Shown: positions 30,301 through 38,428, counted from the first letter of the stretch. The stretch is DNA of 38,428 nucleotides from an uncultured Lachnospiraceae bacterium (GCA_910579505.1 CAJTTZ010000022.1:1-38428); one strand, 5' to 3'. Numbers and translations: made by a program. Notes: a model not told the origin generated them from the sequence alone.

Positions 30301-32041
30301 TTGGCTCCGACACATTGCCGGCAATATCCACCGCCTGTATATCGCCGATCACGCCCTTGTAATCCGGGTCAATGGCAATCACCGCCGTATAAACCGTCCC
30401 AGCGTCCGCCTTAGTCTTCTCGATCTTCGCCTCCATCGTGACCGGCGCTGCACTCTGCATACTGCCGGGCGTCAGCGTGTAGGTCACCTTAGCAAGTCCG
30501 CTGTTTTCCTCTGTTACCGGGATATTGACAAGCAGGCTGTCCTTACGGATGATCCAGTTCCATAGGTTTACATAACCTTCATTATAAGAGACGTCGCCGA
30601 GCATCGGCTTCACCGTATCCAGTTTCACACGGATCGGTTCTGCCTCCGCCGTTAAGCCCGTCGTGTTTACCGCCTTGAAGGTATAGGTATGATCTCCCTC
30701 CTGCAGATCAGTATAAGTATCTGTCCCGGACGTGGGAAGCTGCGCCGTGCTGTTTCCTGCAAAAGCCTGAAGCAGCTCATAATCCCCGCCGTCCACGGAA
30801 ACCAGAATCTGCGTAACGCCCTTCGTGTCGGCATAGGTCAGGTCAATCTGCGGTTTCTCCGTATGCCACCCACTGTCTGCACCCTCCGCCGACAACTGCG
30901 CCGTGATCTCCGGCACAAAGTCCTGCGTCCACCCGGCATACAGTGTGGTATCCTCATAAAGCTGTGTATCAAAATCAAAGGCATTCTGACACGCCTCGTC
31001 CGTATACCAGCCACCAAAGTGATGCCCTTTCCTCGTCGGGTCGATTGGCTTTATCACCGTACATTCCACTGTGTCAGCCGCGCTGCCGTCTGCACCATTT
31101 CCCACACTGCCGTCCGCACCGTTTCCCGCGCTGTCATCCGCATCGCCGCCGTCCGCCCGGGACGTCCACACAAGCTGGGGTTCCACCGAGTCGCCGCCGT
31201 TACTGTCAAAAGTCACCTGATGCACATACCGGGTCTCTTTTGCCGCCCCGTCGTCCGCTTTGTTGGCATTGGTACGGCTATAAAAGTGATAAGTTCCTTT
31301 CTCCTTCACCGTATAGTCTGCCGACAATACGCCGTCTGCCGCACTGCTCATGATGGTCGTTTCCGTGGCAAGCAGCCCGTCCTTTTTGACTGACAGCGCA
31401 CCGCCGCTGAGACCGAAGCTGCCTGACTTTGCATTCAGGACAAGTCCCGTCTTTTTCTCCGCGCCCGCAGCCGGGCCCGTCACGGTAAGCGCAGCCTCTG
31501 TGGTGTCCAGCTTCACCGTAAACGGTCCGCCAGGCTCCGATTGATTGCCCGCTTCATCCTTCGCCCGGAACCGATAGGTATGGTCACCCTCCTGCAAACC
31601 TTCATAGACATAATCGTAGCTGTCGTTGCCGGGCTGCCCGGTAAAACCGCTCACCTCCACATAAGCGCCGCCATCCACGCTCACCCACAGCTCTGTCACG
31701 CCCACGCCGTCGTGGAGAGTAAGTGGAATCGTTTTCTGGTCATGGGTCCAGTCTTTCGGCAGCGTCGTACCGTCCTGCAAAACAGGCGCATCGGGCTTCA
31801 GATCGTCCACCCAGTATGCGTACAGCTCATGATCCTGCGCCACCGTCATCTTTGTAGTTTCCAGAACCGAGTCTCCCTGACCGTCCGCCTGCGTATACCA
31901 CCCCTTAAAGGAGTATCCCGTCTTCTCCGGCTCGGGCAGACTGCCGTAAGGATCGTCGTAGGTCACTGTCTTCGTCTCCTGATCGGCTGCCCCGTCGCCC
32001 CCTGATAATCGTAAGTGATAGTATACTCGTTCGCCGTCCAT
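27380..32041 (-). CDS. Giant adhesin-like protein, C-terminal part (third frame)
   Basis: 1,553 codons open in a frame different from the preceding 1,925-codon piece; the two overlap at 31963-32041, so the true junction lies near the G runs at 31990-32002. The segment has InlB B-type repeats with GW(Y/F) and KW/GW ends, Ig-like repeats (VSVDGG.Y...LQEGDHTY seen twice) and two copies of an EKLTGL/ETLTGL module. A long Pro/Gly/Asp-rich stalk (about 28150-28720), then a domain of about 200 residues, follow. At the end is a membrane helix (FIWLLLIVAAVIVVVIIL) and a short charged tail. No LPXTG motif is seen; the protein seems anchored by that helix. The ATG at 32041 has no ribosome site. It is the continuation of the same protein, not a separate gene. 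Confidence 0.85.
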   Translation of the reverse strand: MDGERVYYHLRLSGGDGAADQETKTVTYDDPYGSLPEPEKTGYSFKGWYTQADGQGDSVLETTKMTVAQDHELYAYWVDDLKPDAPVLQDGTTLPKDWTHDQKTIPLTLHDGVGVTELWVSVDGGAYVEVSGFTGQPGNDSYDYVYEGLQEGDHTYRFRAKDEAGNQSEPGGPFTVKLDTTEAALTVTGPAAGAEKKTGLVLNAKSGSFGLSGGALSVKKDGLLATETTIMSSAADGVLSADYTVKEKGTYHFYSRTNANKADDGAAKETRYVHQVTFDSNGGDSVEPQLVWTSRADGGDADDSAGNGADGSVGNGADGSAADTVECTVIKPIDPTRKGHHFGGWYTDEACQNAFDFDTQLYEDTTLYAGWTQDFVPEITAQLSAEGADSGWHTEKPQIDLTYADTKGVTQILVSVDGGDYELLQAFAGNSTAQLPTSGTDTYTDLQEGDHTYTFKAVNTTGLTAEAEPIRVKLDTVKPMLGDVSYNEGYVNLWNWIIRKDSLLVNIPVTEENSGLAKVTYTLTPGSMQSAAPVTMEAKIEKTKADAGTVYTAVIAIDPDYKGVIGDIQAVDIAGNVSEPKTAYAHGIGVIVESEKPVIAVKADRLPTDTQAGNKPEGEELSTAYYETAPKLLVTVRDGSMAESGIKEIKWQIGSGSENTVAEDFATAMKTECTFMIDRLIGFSGTVQVKITAVDNAGNSESQTVTVKIKGKEQTPDASPDYLTEKLTGLLPEAEYLIKLPDGTEVSRKADAEGNIRIDDGWFGGTISIIKKGDGVNTEDSDPQSLALAARPAAPSLGKSDETIKGKKDGQITGLTAAMEYSADGGRTWTAATGNLTDVSAGKYLVRLSATQTAPHGKTAEAVVGEGRTLTVTFDSQGGSSVSPVAGLSWRVTVAKPADPKKTDMVFAGWFKEASCANRWLFAAEEAADRVEEDVTLYAKWIMRAEIPAAVIAYPTETLTGLTPGAVYLIGGEEVTASGDGSVPIDESWFGETIAIIKRGNGTDTGDSNPQLLPVPKRPAGPEQVKPKAEGKKNGNNGKLTKTDTTMQYRKAGSAEWISITGEEVTGLEPGDYELRYVATDTAFVSEIVVKTVKKYSRPKDDGDKKDEEDGGTGDVGGNPGGDNTGGVVPGGTNPGGDKKPADTNPGSGTDSVDDRKPGDGTDTGGGRKPGDGTDTDGGRKPGDGTDTDGGRKPGDGRKPGGGIEPGDGTKPADGETNPADGTNPGDGTIPKHTVEDGRIVPIPGNGTGNDGVGTAGNGSGTGNDGAGTAGNGSGTGNDANGTAGNGTGNDGTGAGGTAGNEDGAGDGADGRESWAEAHPYAVGKVRETLTIPVDEGAVIVTVNNVDEALCTAQAADAVAVANAVLTEEEIGRVAQGETIEIRIDVERIDDKVSEQEKSVIEQGIGDAQKEVPGLTVGMYVDISMFLRQGKGEWNAVHRIDEPVEIVIDMPEALRELSADFYIVRAHEGECTLLNDLDDAAQTITIETACFSTYAIAYRLTDEAAGRCGLCHICPTFLGICYFIWLLLIVAAVIVVVIILRWRNEDTEEKKER
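28457..28590. repeat. 36-bp tandem repeats in the stalk of the giant protein
   Basis: A unit of about 36 bases encoding GTDTDGGRKPGD occurs three to four times almost unchanged. Neighbouring DNA (28150-28320) carries a second tandem set encoding GNGSGTGNDGAGTA-type units. Both lie in the flexible stalk before the membrane anchor, where copy number can vary with little harm to folding. Confidence 0.85.
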
Positions 32042-35000
32042 TTTGCGTAGAAGGTCTTATCGTCCGCGTCGGTCGCCGTCAGCTCCGTGACCTTCGTATC
32101 GTCCGCAAAATCCTCGTCCGTGTACCAGCCGCCAAAGGTATATCCTGTCCTTTCTATCTGCGCCGCCGTTGGCAGAGTCAGTCCCTTGCTGTATGTATAT
32201 TTCTGGAAAGCAGTCTCATTCGTTATGGTTCCGCCGTTTTTCTCATAAGTTACAGAATAGCTGTCCGGCGTCCACCCCGCATAAAGCGTCCTGTTTGCCG
32301 ACACTGCGGTATTGAAATTGTAAGGTGTCGTGCAGGCGGAATTGGTATACCAGCCCTTAATGGTATAATGTTCCCTGACCGGCGCGCCGTATACAGGTTC
32401 CACAATCTTACCGCCGCTCACCACAAGCCAGGTATCGGTATGAGACGGTTCCTCATCCTCCGCCTGCATATCGCTTTCAAATATGCCTTCGCCCGCATTC
32501 AGCGTTACGCTGCAAATCCCATGCGCAGCCTTCGTGGCCTGTTTGCCCGCGCCGGAGGTGGCGGTAAACGTATATTGTCCCGCCTCATTGACGCCAAAGG
32601 TATTCCCCCGCACCGTCATGGCATAGCTGTCCCCCTGCTTTTGGCAGACTGTTCTGCCTGCGGAAGGGCCAAAGGTAACCTGCACGGAAAAGATGGCGTT
32701 AGGGCCGTCCGCCTGCGCCGCTCCCAACGTGATCGTGGGCATGATCCGATCCAGACGCAGGGCGCTGCTGTATCCCTGCACCGTATTTCCCACACTGTCC
32801 ACCGCTTTGTAATACAGATAGTTGACTCCATCAGTCAAACCGGAACCTGACACCGTTCCATTGACACTTGTGCCCGTTTTCCCAAGGGAGGTCAGGCCGC
32901 TTGTGGGGTACGCGCCCTTTGTGGTCACCCACTTGTACTGTAGGCTGGCAATCCCGCTGCCGCCCACATCCGTACCGCTTATGGTGACTGTCGGAGCCGA
33001 TGCCTGCCATGGAGTGGGAATCGCGCTCACCGTCACCTTCGGATTCGTGCGGTCGATCTTTTCCACGGTAACCGTCTTCGTCACGCTCTTCGATCCGTTT
33101 GACAAGGTAAACACATAGTTCCCGTTGGCAGCAGCGGTGTAGCTGTTTCCCGTCACGCTCTGGCTTGTCCCGTCCGGCTTTTTCACGTTCAGGGTCAGCG
33201 TGCCGCTTCCCTGCTTCTCCAATAAAATCGTGCGGCTTCTCGCCCACTGGCTGTTATCCGTGTCGGCGGTCAGTGTAAGCTTCTGTTCCTGCTCCTGTTG
33301 CTGCTGTGGCGTCACGGTAAAGGAAGTCTTTTCATAGGCCGCCTCGCCCGTGCTCCTGTTGATCGCCATGGCGTGGAGATAATAGGTCCCCGCCGTCAGC
33401 GCCGGGTTTGTTGCCGTGTAGCTTAAGCTGCCCGCTTTCGTCCATCCCACCGCAGGCATACCCGCATCCTGCGTAAAGCAGTACTGGAGCAGATCGGCGT
33501 TCTGCACGCTGATCTGCGCCTTCGCCACACCCTCCGTCACGCCGTTGTTGGTCAGGGTGATTTTGGGCGCGGACGTACCCGTCGTCGTAATCGTCGTAGT
33601 GCCGGAGGTATTCGTGTTTGCCGTCCCGGTTGTGTCGCACATGTCCTTGATATAGGAAGAGCCGGTAATGCCTTTAAGCTGAATGTCGCCGCCCTTAAAT
33701 TCCGTCGTCACCTTGCCCGTAAAATACAGCACGTTGGTATCTCCGCCGCCGCTGTAGCTTAAGTCGCTTGTCACATTGGTCTGTATCCTTACACTGCCAA
33801 GGGTGGAATTTTTCACATCCACGATCTCGTCAAAGACAAGCGCGATGGTGATGTTGTCACCGACCGCGTAGGCAGTCTGGGCCATGGGCGCGACGCCGAG
33901 AAGCTGCGGTTCCGTCTCGTCCTTAATCTTCGTCCAGTCCTTATACGAATTCATATACCATATGTCTTCCTTTGCCCCTGTCGCCGCAAACCATATATTT
34001 GCTTCGTCATACAGACCGAAGACCAGATAATCACCCTCTATGGCACCGCTTCTCACCGCTGTATTAAAATCATATACATTGCTTCTTTCATCTGCCCCTG
34101 GGACAGTCACTGCCGCCTCCAGGTCATCTTCCATTTCCCATCTGGCCGTATATTTTGCCGTTCCGACATTGCTGTCCTCAAGAGCAACCGGGCCATCATA
34201 TTCATTTCCACTGTTAAAACTGTTCGGCGCATGGTCTGCAATCCAGATATGCTCATACCCGTCGTCCTCTTCCCTGGCCGTAAATCGCAGCCGATAATAA
34301 TACCCGTCCGCCGTCGCCTTGACATAGGCATTCACCTTGTCGTCCCACGCCTCAATCGTTCTCTGGACATTAAAGTTCTTATAACAGCCAACATTATCAA
34401 GATGACTTTTGTTGTAGCCTCTGTTATTGGAATAAAACACCTGATGGTTATTTGTACTGCTTCTGTCTACAACATACTTGTTATCATTGCTTGTGGAATA
34501 GCTTCTCTCCTTCTCCTGATAGACATCCCTGCTCACCGCATAGGAGCTGTTCTTCGCCATCGTCCTTGTGGCCGTTCCCGCCAAAATCGTCGCACCGCCC
34601 ATAGGTCGATAAATTTCCAGCGAATATGTCCTGTCGGCATTGGCATAAGCCGTGGCCGTTTCCCCGCCATAGGCGCTTGTCACCGCATGTTCCGTCACGG
34701 TGACGGTCTGGCTGCCGCTGCCGTTAAAGGTCAGCATTCCCGCCTTGTGGGTAAAGTGGGTTCCGCCCACGGCAGAGCCGTTCACCGTGCGGTAAAACAC
34801 CATCTGCTCCCCCACGCCGCCCGCAAGCGTCACGGTAAAGGTATTGTCCCCGTTATTTTTCACGGAAAACTGTCCCAGATTGCCGGTCTTGCCAAAGGGA
34901 ACGGCATTGCTGTAGACCACGTTTCCTCCCGCCGTCTTCACATAGGCGCGCCCGTAGTAAGTGACCGTCTTGGTCAATCCCGTGACCGCAACAGATATCT

Positions 35001-37737
35001 TCTGATTCGCCGCCGTCACCGGGGACGCCGTTTTTGCGCTGCCGCCGTTTAAGGACAGGGTCGGGCTGCCCATGATGCCCCACACGAAGCCGGTCTCCAC
35101 GATCCTGTCGCTGCCCGGCTCCAAAAGCGTGGCAGACAAGGTGTAATCGCAGTCCTTCCCGGCAATTTCCGCGGCGGTCGGCGTGTCGATGGCAATCCCC
35201 TTCTCCACCGTCACCAGCGCATCCTCCGAGGGAATCCGAAACTCCGGATGCCCGTTCGCCCAGACCTCGCACCGATAGGTATACTCCCCCGGAACAGCGG
35301 TCTGCGCCGCAGACAGCGTGTACGCAGCGCGGGTCGCGCCCGTCACCGCCTCGTAAACGTCGTTCTTTTTCTGATACCACTGGTACTGATAGGTATAGCT
35401 CTTCCCGTCCACGGAAGACACCGACACGGAGAGCACGCCAGTCCCTCCCTGCGGAATCACGAGATTGTCAGGACCGGTAATCCGCAAAGGAGAACTGGTC
35501 ACATGAAAAACAGCCGCCTGCGGATTGCCGCCCACCTGTTTTCCCGCCTTGTCCGCCACGGCGGCATTGTTGATGTCGATGGTGTAATCCCCCGGTGTGA
35601 AGGAATTGCTCTGCTGCGCTTCCACCGTGTAGCGCACCACAAGCTTCTTCGTGCCCCGCCCGGAGACAATCTCCGCCTTGCTTATGAGAAGGGACGCCCC
35701 GGCGCTGTCCTTTACGGTCACGTCGTCCGTGCCCACCGTCGCCTCGTTGATCTCACCGTTCGGTGACCTGTCGGAACCGGTATAGGTGACGGTAAAGGTG
35801 TAATCACCCAGCTCCGCCACATGTTCTTTCGCATCTATGCTGAAAATCAGGCTGCCGGCAAATCCCAGATTCGGGTCCTTCCCTTCCAACACCGTCCTCT
35901 GATTTTCTCTGGCGTCCAGCAGCCACCTTAAAATCCACGCCTTCGTGTCCTTCTTCTCCTGCTCGGTTCCTTTCCAACCGTGGCTGCCATTTAGAGAATC
36001 AAAACAGTTGCAATCGCCGATCGCCGTAATTCTTCCCCTGCCTGCCGCCTGATCCACCATCCACGGCTGTCCATTCAGCAAAAGCACCGATTCCGCGCTT
36101 CCCGTATAGGTAATCGGCGCTAAATAATCGCAGGTAAGACTCTCCTTTACATCCTGCGTCAGAGCGGTTGCCGGCATATCGGCAGATCCCTTGGCAATAC
36201 TTGTACGTGTCCCTATGAATTTGTCTTCAATTCTGAAATCAGCGCCCAGCTTTTCCGCCGCCTCCGACAGGATACGATTTTCTTTATAAAACACCGCTGA
36301 ATTTTCCCCTATCATAACAATCCTGCCGCCGCTTGCCAGGAAGTCCCGCATCAGAGAGATATCCCCGTCAATCAGTGGCCACCCTGGCAAAAACAAAATC
36401 ATAAGCCCGATACCGTCCATATCGTCCTCTGACAAATGTCGTACTGTGTCATCAGCTTTTAACCGTACACCATACCCTGCGTCCGAAAAGACCTGCGCCA
36501 CACTCTCCACAAATGGTTGTAGTTCTGTATCATAGTACAGCGGCTTAATCTCGGTAGAGAAAATCAGCACATCCTTCCCGTCTGCCGTCGTCATCAGCCT
36601 GTCTTCCCCGGAAAAAAGGGCAAGCAAGGCAAACAGCTTTTCGGCGTCCACCATCTCCTGCCACTCCCTGGGGAAACCCTCATAGGTGTCAGAAAGCGCA
36701 GGAAGCCGCTCGTACAGAGCTTCGATCTCCTCCTCGCTCATCCGAGATGTCCCTGTAAACATTCCCTGCAACGCCTCTTCCACTTCTTCTGCGTCCGGCA
36801 GGGCGTCGATCTCCTCCTGCAGTCCGCAGACCGGGCAGTCCTCCCCCGCCGCCACGATGCCGTGGACACAGCCCACGCTCACTCTGATTTCCGGCAGGCT
36901 GACATCCTCCGCCAGCTCGTATCCTTCCGGCAGAACAGGCGTAAAGAGATAGACGCCCTCCCTATCGCCGTCATAGGCAGGCGAAGCCTCCCATACAATA
37001 TCTTCTATGGTCACTTCTTCCGTTTTCGTTTCACTTTCGGTACGCGCTTCCTCCGACGCGTCTTTTCCTTCTACGGGCGAAGCCTCCTTATGTTCCGCCC
37101 CATCTATGATATCCGTATCAGCCGAGGTATCCGCTTCCTGTCCGTCCGCCGTCAATTTCCCCGCAATTAGGCCGTCCTGCGTATGTTCCGAGCCGTATGC
37201 GGGCATGACAAAGGAGCCGGTCTCGATACGAAAACCGACTGTCTCCTGCGTGGTCTGTGCCGCGCGCGCCTCATCTGGCGCATCCGCGCCTTGATCCCCG
37301 CTGCCTTTTATGCGTTTCCCCGTCGCACCGCTATTGTCATCGGCATTCTTTTCCCCGCCGTCGCCACTGGCATTTTCTTCTCCGTTTCCGCCTGCGCTCT
37401 CATCACCGCCGGGTTCCTGTTCTCCGCTGTCGTCTCCGCTACCCGGATTCTGCTCTCCACTGTCGTCCCCGTCGCCCGGGGCCTGCTCCCCGCTGCCGTC
37501 TCCGCCGCCCGGATTCTGCTCTCCGCTGTCGCCTCCGTTACCCGGGGTCTGCTCTCCGCTGTCGCCTCCGTCACCCGGGGTCTGCTCTCCGCTGTCGTCC
37601 CCGTCGCCCGGATTCTGCTCTCCGCTGTCGTCCCCGTCACCCGGATTCTGCTCTCCGCTGTCGTCCCCGTCGCCCGGCTCTTTTTCCTCGCTGTCGTCTC
37701 CCTCCTCTGGGTCTTTAGGAGATTCTACCCCCCCCCC
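31963..37737 (-). CDS. Giant adhesin-like protein, central part (second frame)
   Basis: 1,925 codons from the poly-G tract (37728-37737) to a TGA at 31963. It begins with an acidic repeat stalk (37410-37710). A region with CPVCG follows, and then a domain of about 250 residues like GATase/ThuA-type folds (near 35900-36560, with GLMILFLPGW and GGRIVMIGENS). After that come Ig-like domains, a Calx-beta-like domain (near 34610-34880), further Ig-like domains, and InlB B-type repeats at the end (GWYTNSACTTPYNF, GGWYTDEDF). All are typical of large surface adhesins that hold host or bacterial partners. No start codon with a ribosome site exists in this frame: it needs the signal-peptide segment at 38032 in another frame, joined by a change of one G. 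Confidence 0.85.
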   Translation of the reverse strand, partial: GGGVESPKDPEEGDDSEEKEPGDGDDSGEQNPGDGDDSGEQNPGDGDDSGEQTPGDGGDSGEQTPGNGGDSGEQNPGGGDGSGEQAPGDGDDSGEQNPGSGDDSGEQEPGGDESAGGNGEENASGDGGEKNADDNSGATGKRIKGSGDQGADAPDEARAAQTTQETVGFRIETGSFVMPAYGSEHTQDGLIAGKLTADGQEADTSADTDIIDGAEHKEASPVEGKDASEEARTESETKTEEVTIEDIVWEASPAYDGDREGVYLFTPVLPEGYELAEDVSLPEIRVSVGCVHGIVAAGEDCPVCGLQEEIDALPDAEEVEEALQGMFTGTSRMSEEEIEALYERLPALSDTYEGFPREWQEMVDAEKLFALLALFSGEDRLMTTADGKDVLIFSTEIKPLYYDTELQPFVESVAQVFSDAGYGVRLKADDTVRHLSEDDMDGIGLMILFLPGWPLIDGDISLMRDFLASGGRIVMIGENSAVFYKENRILSEAAEKLGADFRIEDKFIGTRTSIAKGSADMPATALTQDVKESLTCDYLAPITYTGSAESVLLLNGQPWMVDQAAGRGRITAIGDCNCFDSLNGSHGWKGTEQEKKDTKAWILRWLLDARENQRTVLEGKDPNLGFAGSLIFSIDAKEHVAELGDYTFTVTYTGSDRSPNGEINEATVGTDDVTVKDSAGASLLISKAEIVSGRGTKKLVVRYTVEAQQSNSFTPGDYTIDINNAAVADKAGKQVGGNPQAAVFHVTSSPLRITGPDNLVIPQGGTGVLSVSVSSVDGKSYTYQYQWYQKKNDVYEAVTGATRAAYTLSAAQTAVPGEYTYRCEVWANGHPEFRIPSEDALVTVEKGIAIDTPTAAEIAGKDCDYTLSATLLEPGSDRIVETGFVWGIMGSPTLSLNGGSAKTASPVTAANQKISVAVTGLTKTVTYYGRAYVKTAGGNVVYSNAVPFGKTGNLGQFSVKNNGDNTFTVTLAGGVGEQMVFYRTVNGSAVGGTHFTHKAGMLTFNGSGSQTVTVTEHAVTSAYGGETATAYANADRTYSLEIYRPMGGATILAGTATRTMAKNSSYAVSRDVYQEKERSYSTSNDNKYVVDRSSTNNHQVFYSNNRGYNKSHLDNVGCYKNFNVQRTIEAWDDKVNAYVKATADGYYYRLRFTAREEDDGYEHIWIADHAPNSFNSGNEYDGPVALEDSNVGTAKYTARWEMEDDLEAAVTVPGADERSNVYDFNTAVRSGAIEGDYLVFGLYDEANIWFAATGAKEDIWYMNSYKDWTKIKDETEPQLLGVAPMAQTAYAVGDNITIALVFDEIVDVKNSTLGSVRIQTNVTSDLSYSGGGDTNVLYFTGKVTTEFKGGDIQLKGITGSSYIKDMCDTTGTANTNTSGTTTITTTGTSAPKITLTNNGVTEGVAKAQISVQNADLLQYCFTQDAGMPAVGWTKAGSLSYTATNPALTAGTYYLHAMAINRSTGEAAYEKTSFTVTPQQQQEQEQKLTLTADTDNSQWARSRTILLEKQGSGTLTLNVKKPDGTSQSVTGNSYTAAANGNYVFTLSNGSKSVTKTVTVEKIDRTNPKVTVSAIPTPWQASAPTVTISGTDVGGSGIASLQYKWVTTKGAYPTSGLTSLGKTGTSVNGTVSGSGLTDGVNYLYYKAVDSVGNTVQGYSSALRLDRIMPTITLGAAQADGPNAIFSVQVTFGPSAGRTVCQKQGDSYAMTVRGNTFGVNEAGQYTFTATSGAGKQATKAAHGICSVTLNAGEGIFESDMQAEDEEPSHTDTWLVVSGGKIVEPVYGAPVREHYTIKGWYTNSACTTPYNFNTAVSANRTLYAGWTPDSYSVTYEKNGGTITNETAFQKYTYSKGLTLPTAAQIERTGYTFGGWYTDEDFADDTKVTELTATDADDKTFYAKWTANEYTITYDYQGATGQPIRRRRQ
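37410..37710. repeat. 33-bp tandem repeats encoding an acidic stalk
   Basis: About nine copies of a 33-base unit encoding PGDGDDSGEQN-type peptides, with small changes. It directly follows the poly-G tract in the reading direction. Such VNTRs change copy number by slippage and vary the stalk length of surface proteins. Confidence 0.9.
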
Positions 37738-38032
37738 ACTCGTTTTCGGCGTCTTCCACAAAGACATACGCCTCCAGCGTATCCGGCAGGCTTAAGTCCC
37801 CGATCTTTGTGCCCACAGAAACCCTCTGCTCCAGCACGTTTGCAGACAGCGGAACAAAACCCGTGATCTTGCACGCCTCCTCCTTCTGCTCGGCGCGCAC
37901 CGAGAGAATACCCGCAAACTCCGACTGCTGTGTCAACACCATGGCAAGCGCCAAAACACCTGTCAGAATGCGCCGCCCGGTTTTCCTCCCCCTTTTATTC
38001 ATGTCGCTGTTATGATCGTCTTTCCTGTTCAT
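37715..38032 (-). CDS. Giant adhesin-like protein, signal-peptide part (first frame, stopped after the poly-G)
   Basis: 105 codons. The ATG at 38032 is chosen for an AGGAG about 11 bases upstream; ATGs at 38101, 38062 and 38002 are alternatives. A long basic N-region (NKRGRKTGRRIL), a hydrophobic core (TGVLALAMVL) and a probable cleavage site after SVRA make a typical signal peptide of a large Gram-positive surface protein. The mature part begins EQKEEACKITGFVPLSANVL. At the run of ten G (TGG GGG GGG GGT) the frame goes off and stops 12 bases later (R-I-S-stop). With nine G the frame would join the 1,925-codon piece. It is therefore the true start of the giant gene, switched off in this sequence. 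Confidence 0.85.
   Translation of the reverse strand: MNRKDDHNSDMNKRGRKTGRRILTGVLALAMVLTQQSEFAGILSVRAEQKEEACKITGFVPLSANVLEQRVSVGTKIGDLSLPDTLEAYVFVEDAENEWGGGRIS
37728..37737. repeat. Homopolymer tract of ten G (C on the plus strand), probable phase-variation switch
   Basis: Ten uninterrupted C on the plus strand, inside the coding region of the giant protein about 100 codons after its start. The upstream and downstream frames agree with 9 or 12 G but not with 10. Such runs slip during replication, turning the gene on and off. Confidence 0.85.
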
Positions 38033-38428
38033 AGCCCGCCTCACTCCTTCTGTCAATCTCATTTCTTTTACCCTGCCTGTGATTCTTCTCAGCCTTTGCA
38101 TGTTTCATCCTTTGCATGACCTCACATCTGAACCGATGCCGTGATCTGGCACTTCACATGCTGTACGGGCACCCGTGCGGGGCGCCGGCTCGACTCTTTA
38201 ACAGGATTATATATGGAATGAAAAATAAAAAAAGGGATTTGGTATGGATTGCACTTTTTGTGGTATACTTTGTGCATATTGGTTTACATAACCATTATGA
38301 CGGTGCACTTACATTCTCTTGAGATATCATAATATTTCAAAATTTTACACATATATATTTACAAAATCGTTACATTTGTGCTACAGTAATAAAAAGCATA
38401 TTTTCTAGCGAAAACATTTCACAAAGTT
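38033..38428. other. Upstream region of the giant protein gene
   Basis: The first 140 bases upstream are GC-rich and hairpin-prone (around 38160-38200); beyond that the DNA is strongly AT-rich. TATAAT-like boxes exist on the minus strand (CATATATAATCC near 38205-38216) without a convincing -35. A plus-strand frame (38218-38322) could encode a 34-residue peptide with a hydrophobic centre, but support is weak. I looked for a c-di-GMP riboswitch here and did not see one. Confidence 0.45.

Noticed and set aside
38102..38210. c-di-GMP riboswitch before the giant surface protein
   Set aside because: The region is hairpin-prone, but I could not find the conserved GEMM-I or GEMM-II core sequences.
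38218..38322. 34-residue plus-strand peptide with a hydrophobic centre
   Set aside because: Only a weak ribosome site, no clear promoter and no homology by eye; kept as a note in the upstream-region entry.

Overview
The window looks like a chromosomal segment of a Gram-positive gut Clostridium relative, most likely a Lachnospiraceae member. The reasons are strong AGGAGG ribosome sites, a T-box riboswitch before thrS, a Gram-positive type LexA box, the infC-rpmI-rplT operon with an L20-type leader, DUF1540 and SEC-C small proteins, and LplB/LplC type sugar importers. Genus is not resolved. Almost every gene is on the minus strand; the clear exception is a LacI-family regulator at 26298-27317.

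Layout. 1-187 holds the start of an unidentified gene running off the edge. 439-2742 is a three-gene SOS operon (unknown small protein, Y-family polymerase, SRAP/HMCES-type protein) whose promoter has a LexA box in its spacer. 2852-5775 is an accessory island: an MNT-HEPN toxin-antitoxin-like pair, a membrane-anchored coiled-coil protein with a broken paralog behind it, and a short serine recombinase. It ends at a tRNA-Pro with the rare anticodon AGG. 6214-9056 holds a c-di-GMP phosphodiesterase and a PepD dipeptidase. 9130-10548 is the translation operon infC (AUU start)-rpmI-rplT with an attenuator leader. 10669-12529 holds a secreted protein, a lipoprotein and a DUF1540 protein. 12591-17195 is a GT39-like membrane glycosyltransferase downstream of thrS. 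thrS sits behind a small membrane protein and a T-box whose specifier reads ACC (Thr). 17315-17821 is a SEC-C protein.

18137-27317 is a mannoside-use locus: two permeases, a solute-binding lipoprotein, GH130 and GH38, read leftwards and divergent from a LacI-type regulator. Palindromes overlap both facing promoters. No ATPase is present, as expected for importers that share a common MsmX-like ATPase. The likely job is import and intracellular breakdown of alpha/beta-mannosides such as N-glycan core fragments.

27380-38032 encodes one giant (about 3,550 residue) secreted, C-terminally membrane-anchored adhesin-like protein with Ig-like, Calx-beta-like and InlB B-type repeats. As sequenced it is broken into three frames. 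The first break lies exactly at a run of ten G just after the signal peptide, which looks like a phase-variation switch. The second lies at short G runs near 31990-32002.

The points most worth a second look are the poly-G switch, tRNA-Pro(AGG), the LexA-controlled operon with its unknown first gene, the Thr T-box gene pair, the operator-like palindromes of the mannoside locus, and an over-represented decamer GTTTACATAA seen seven times.
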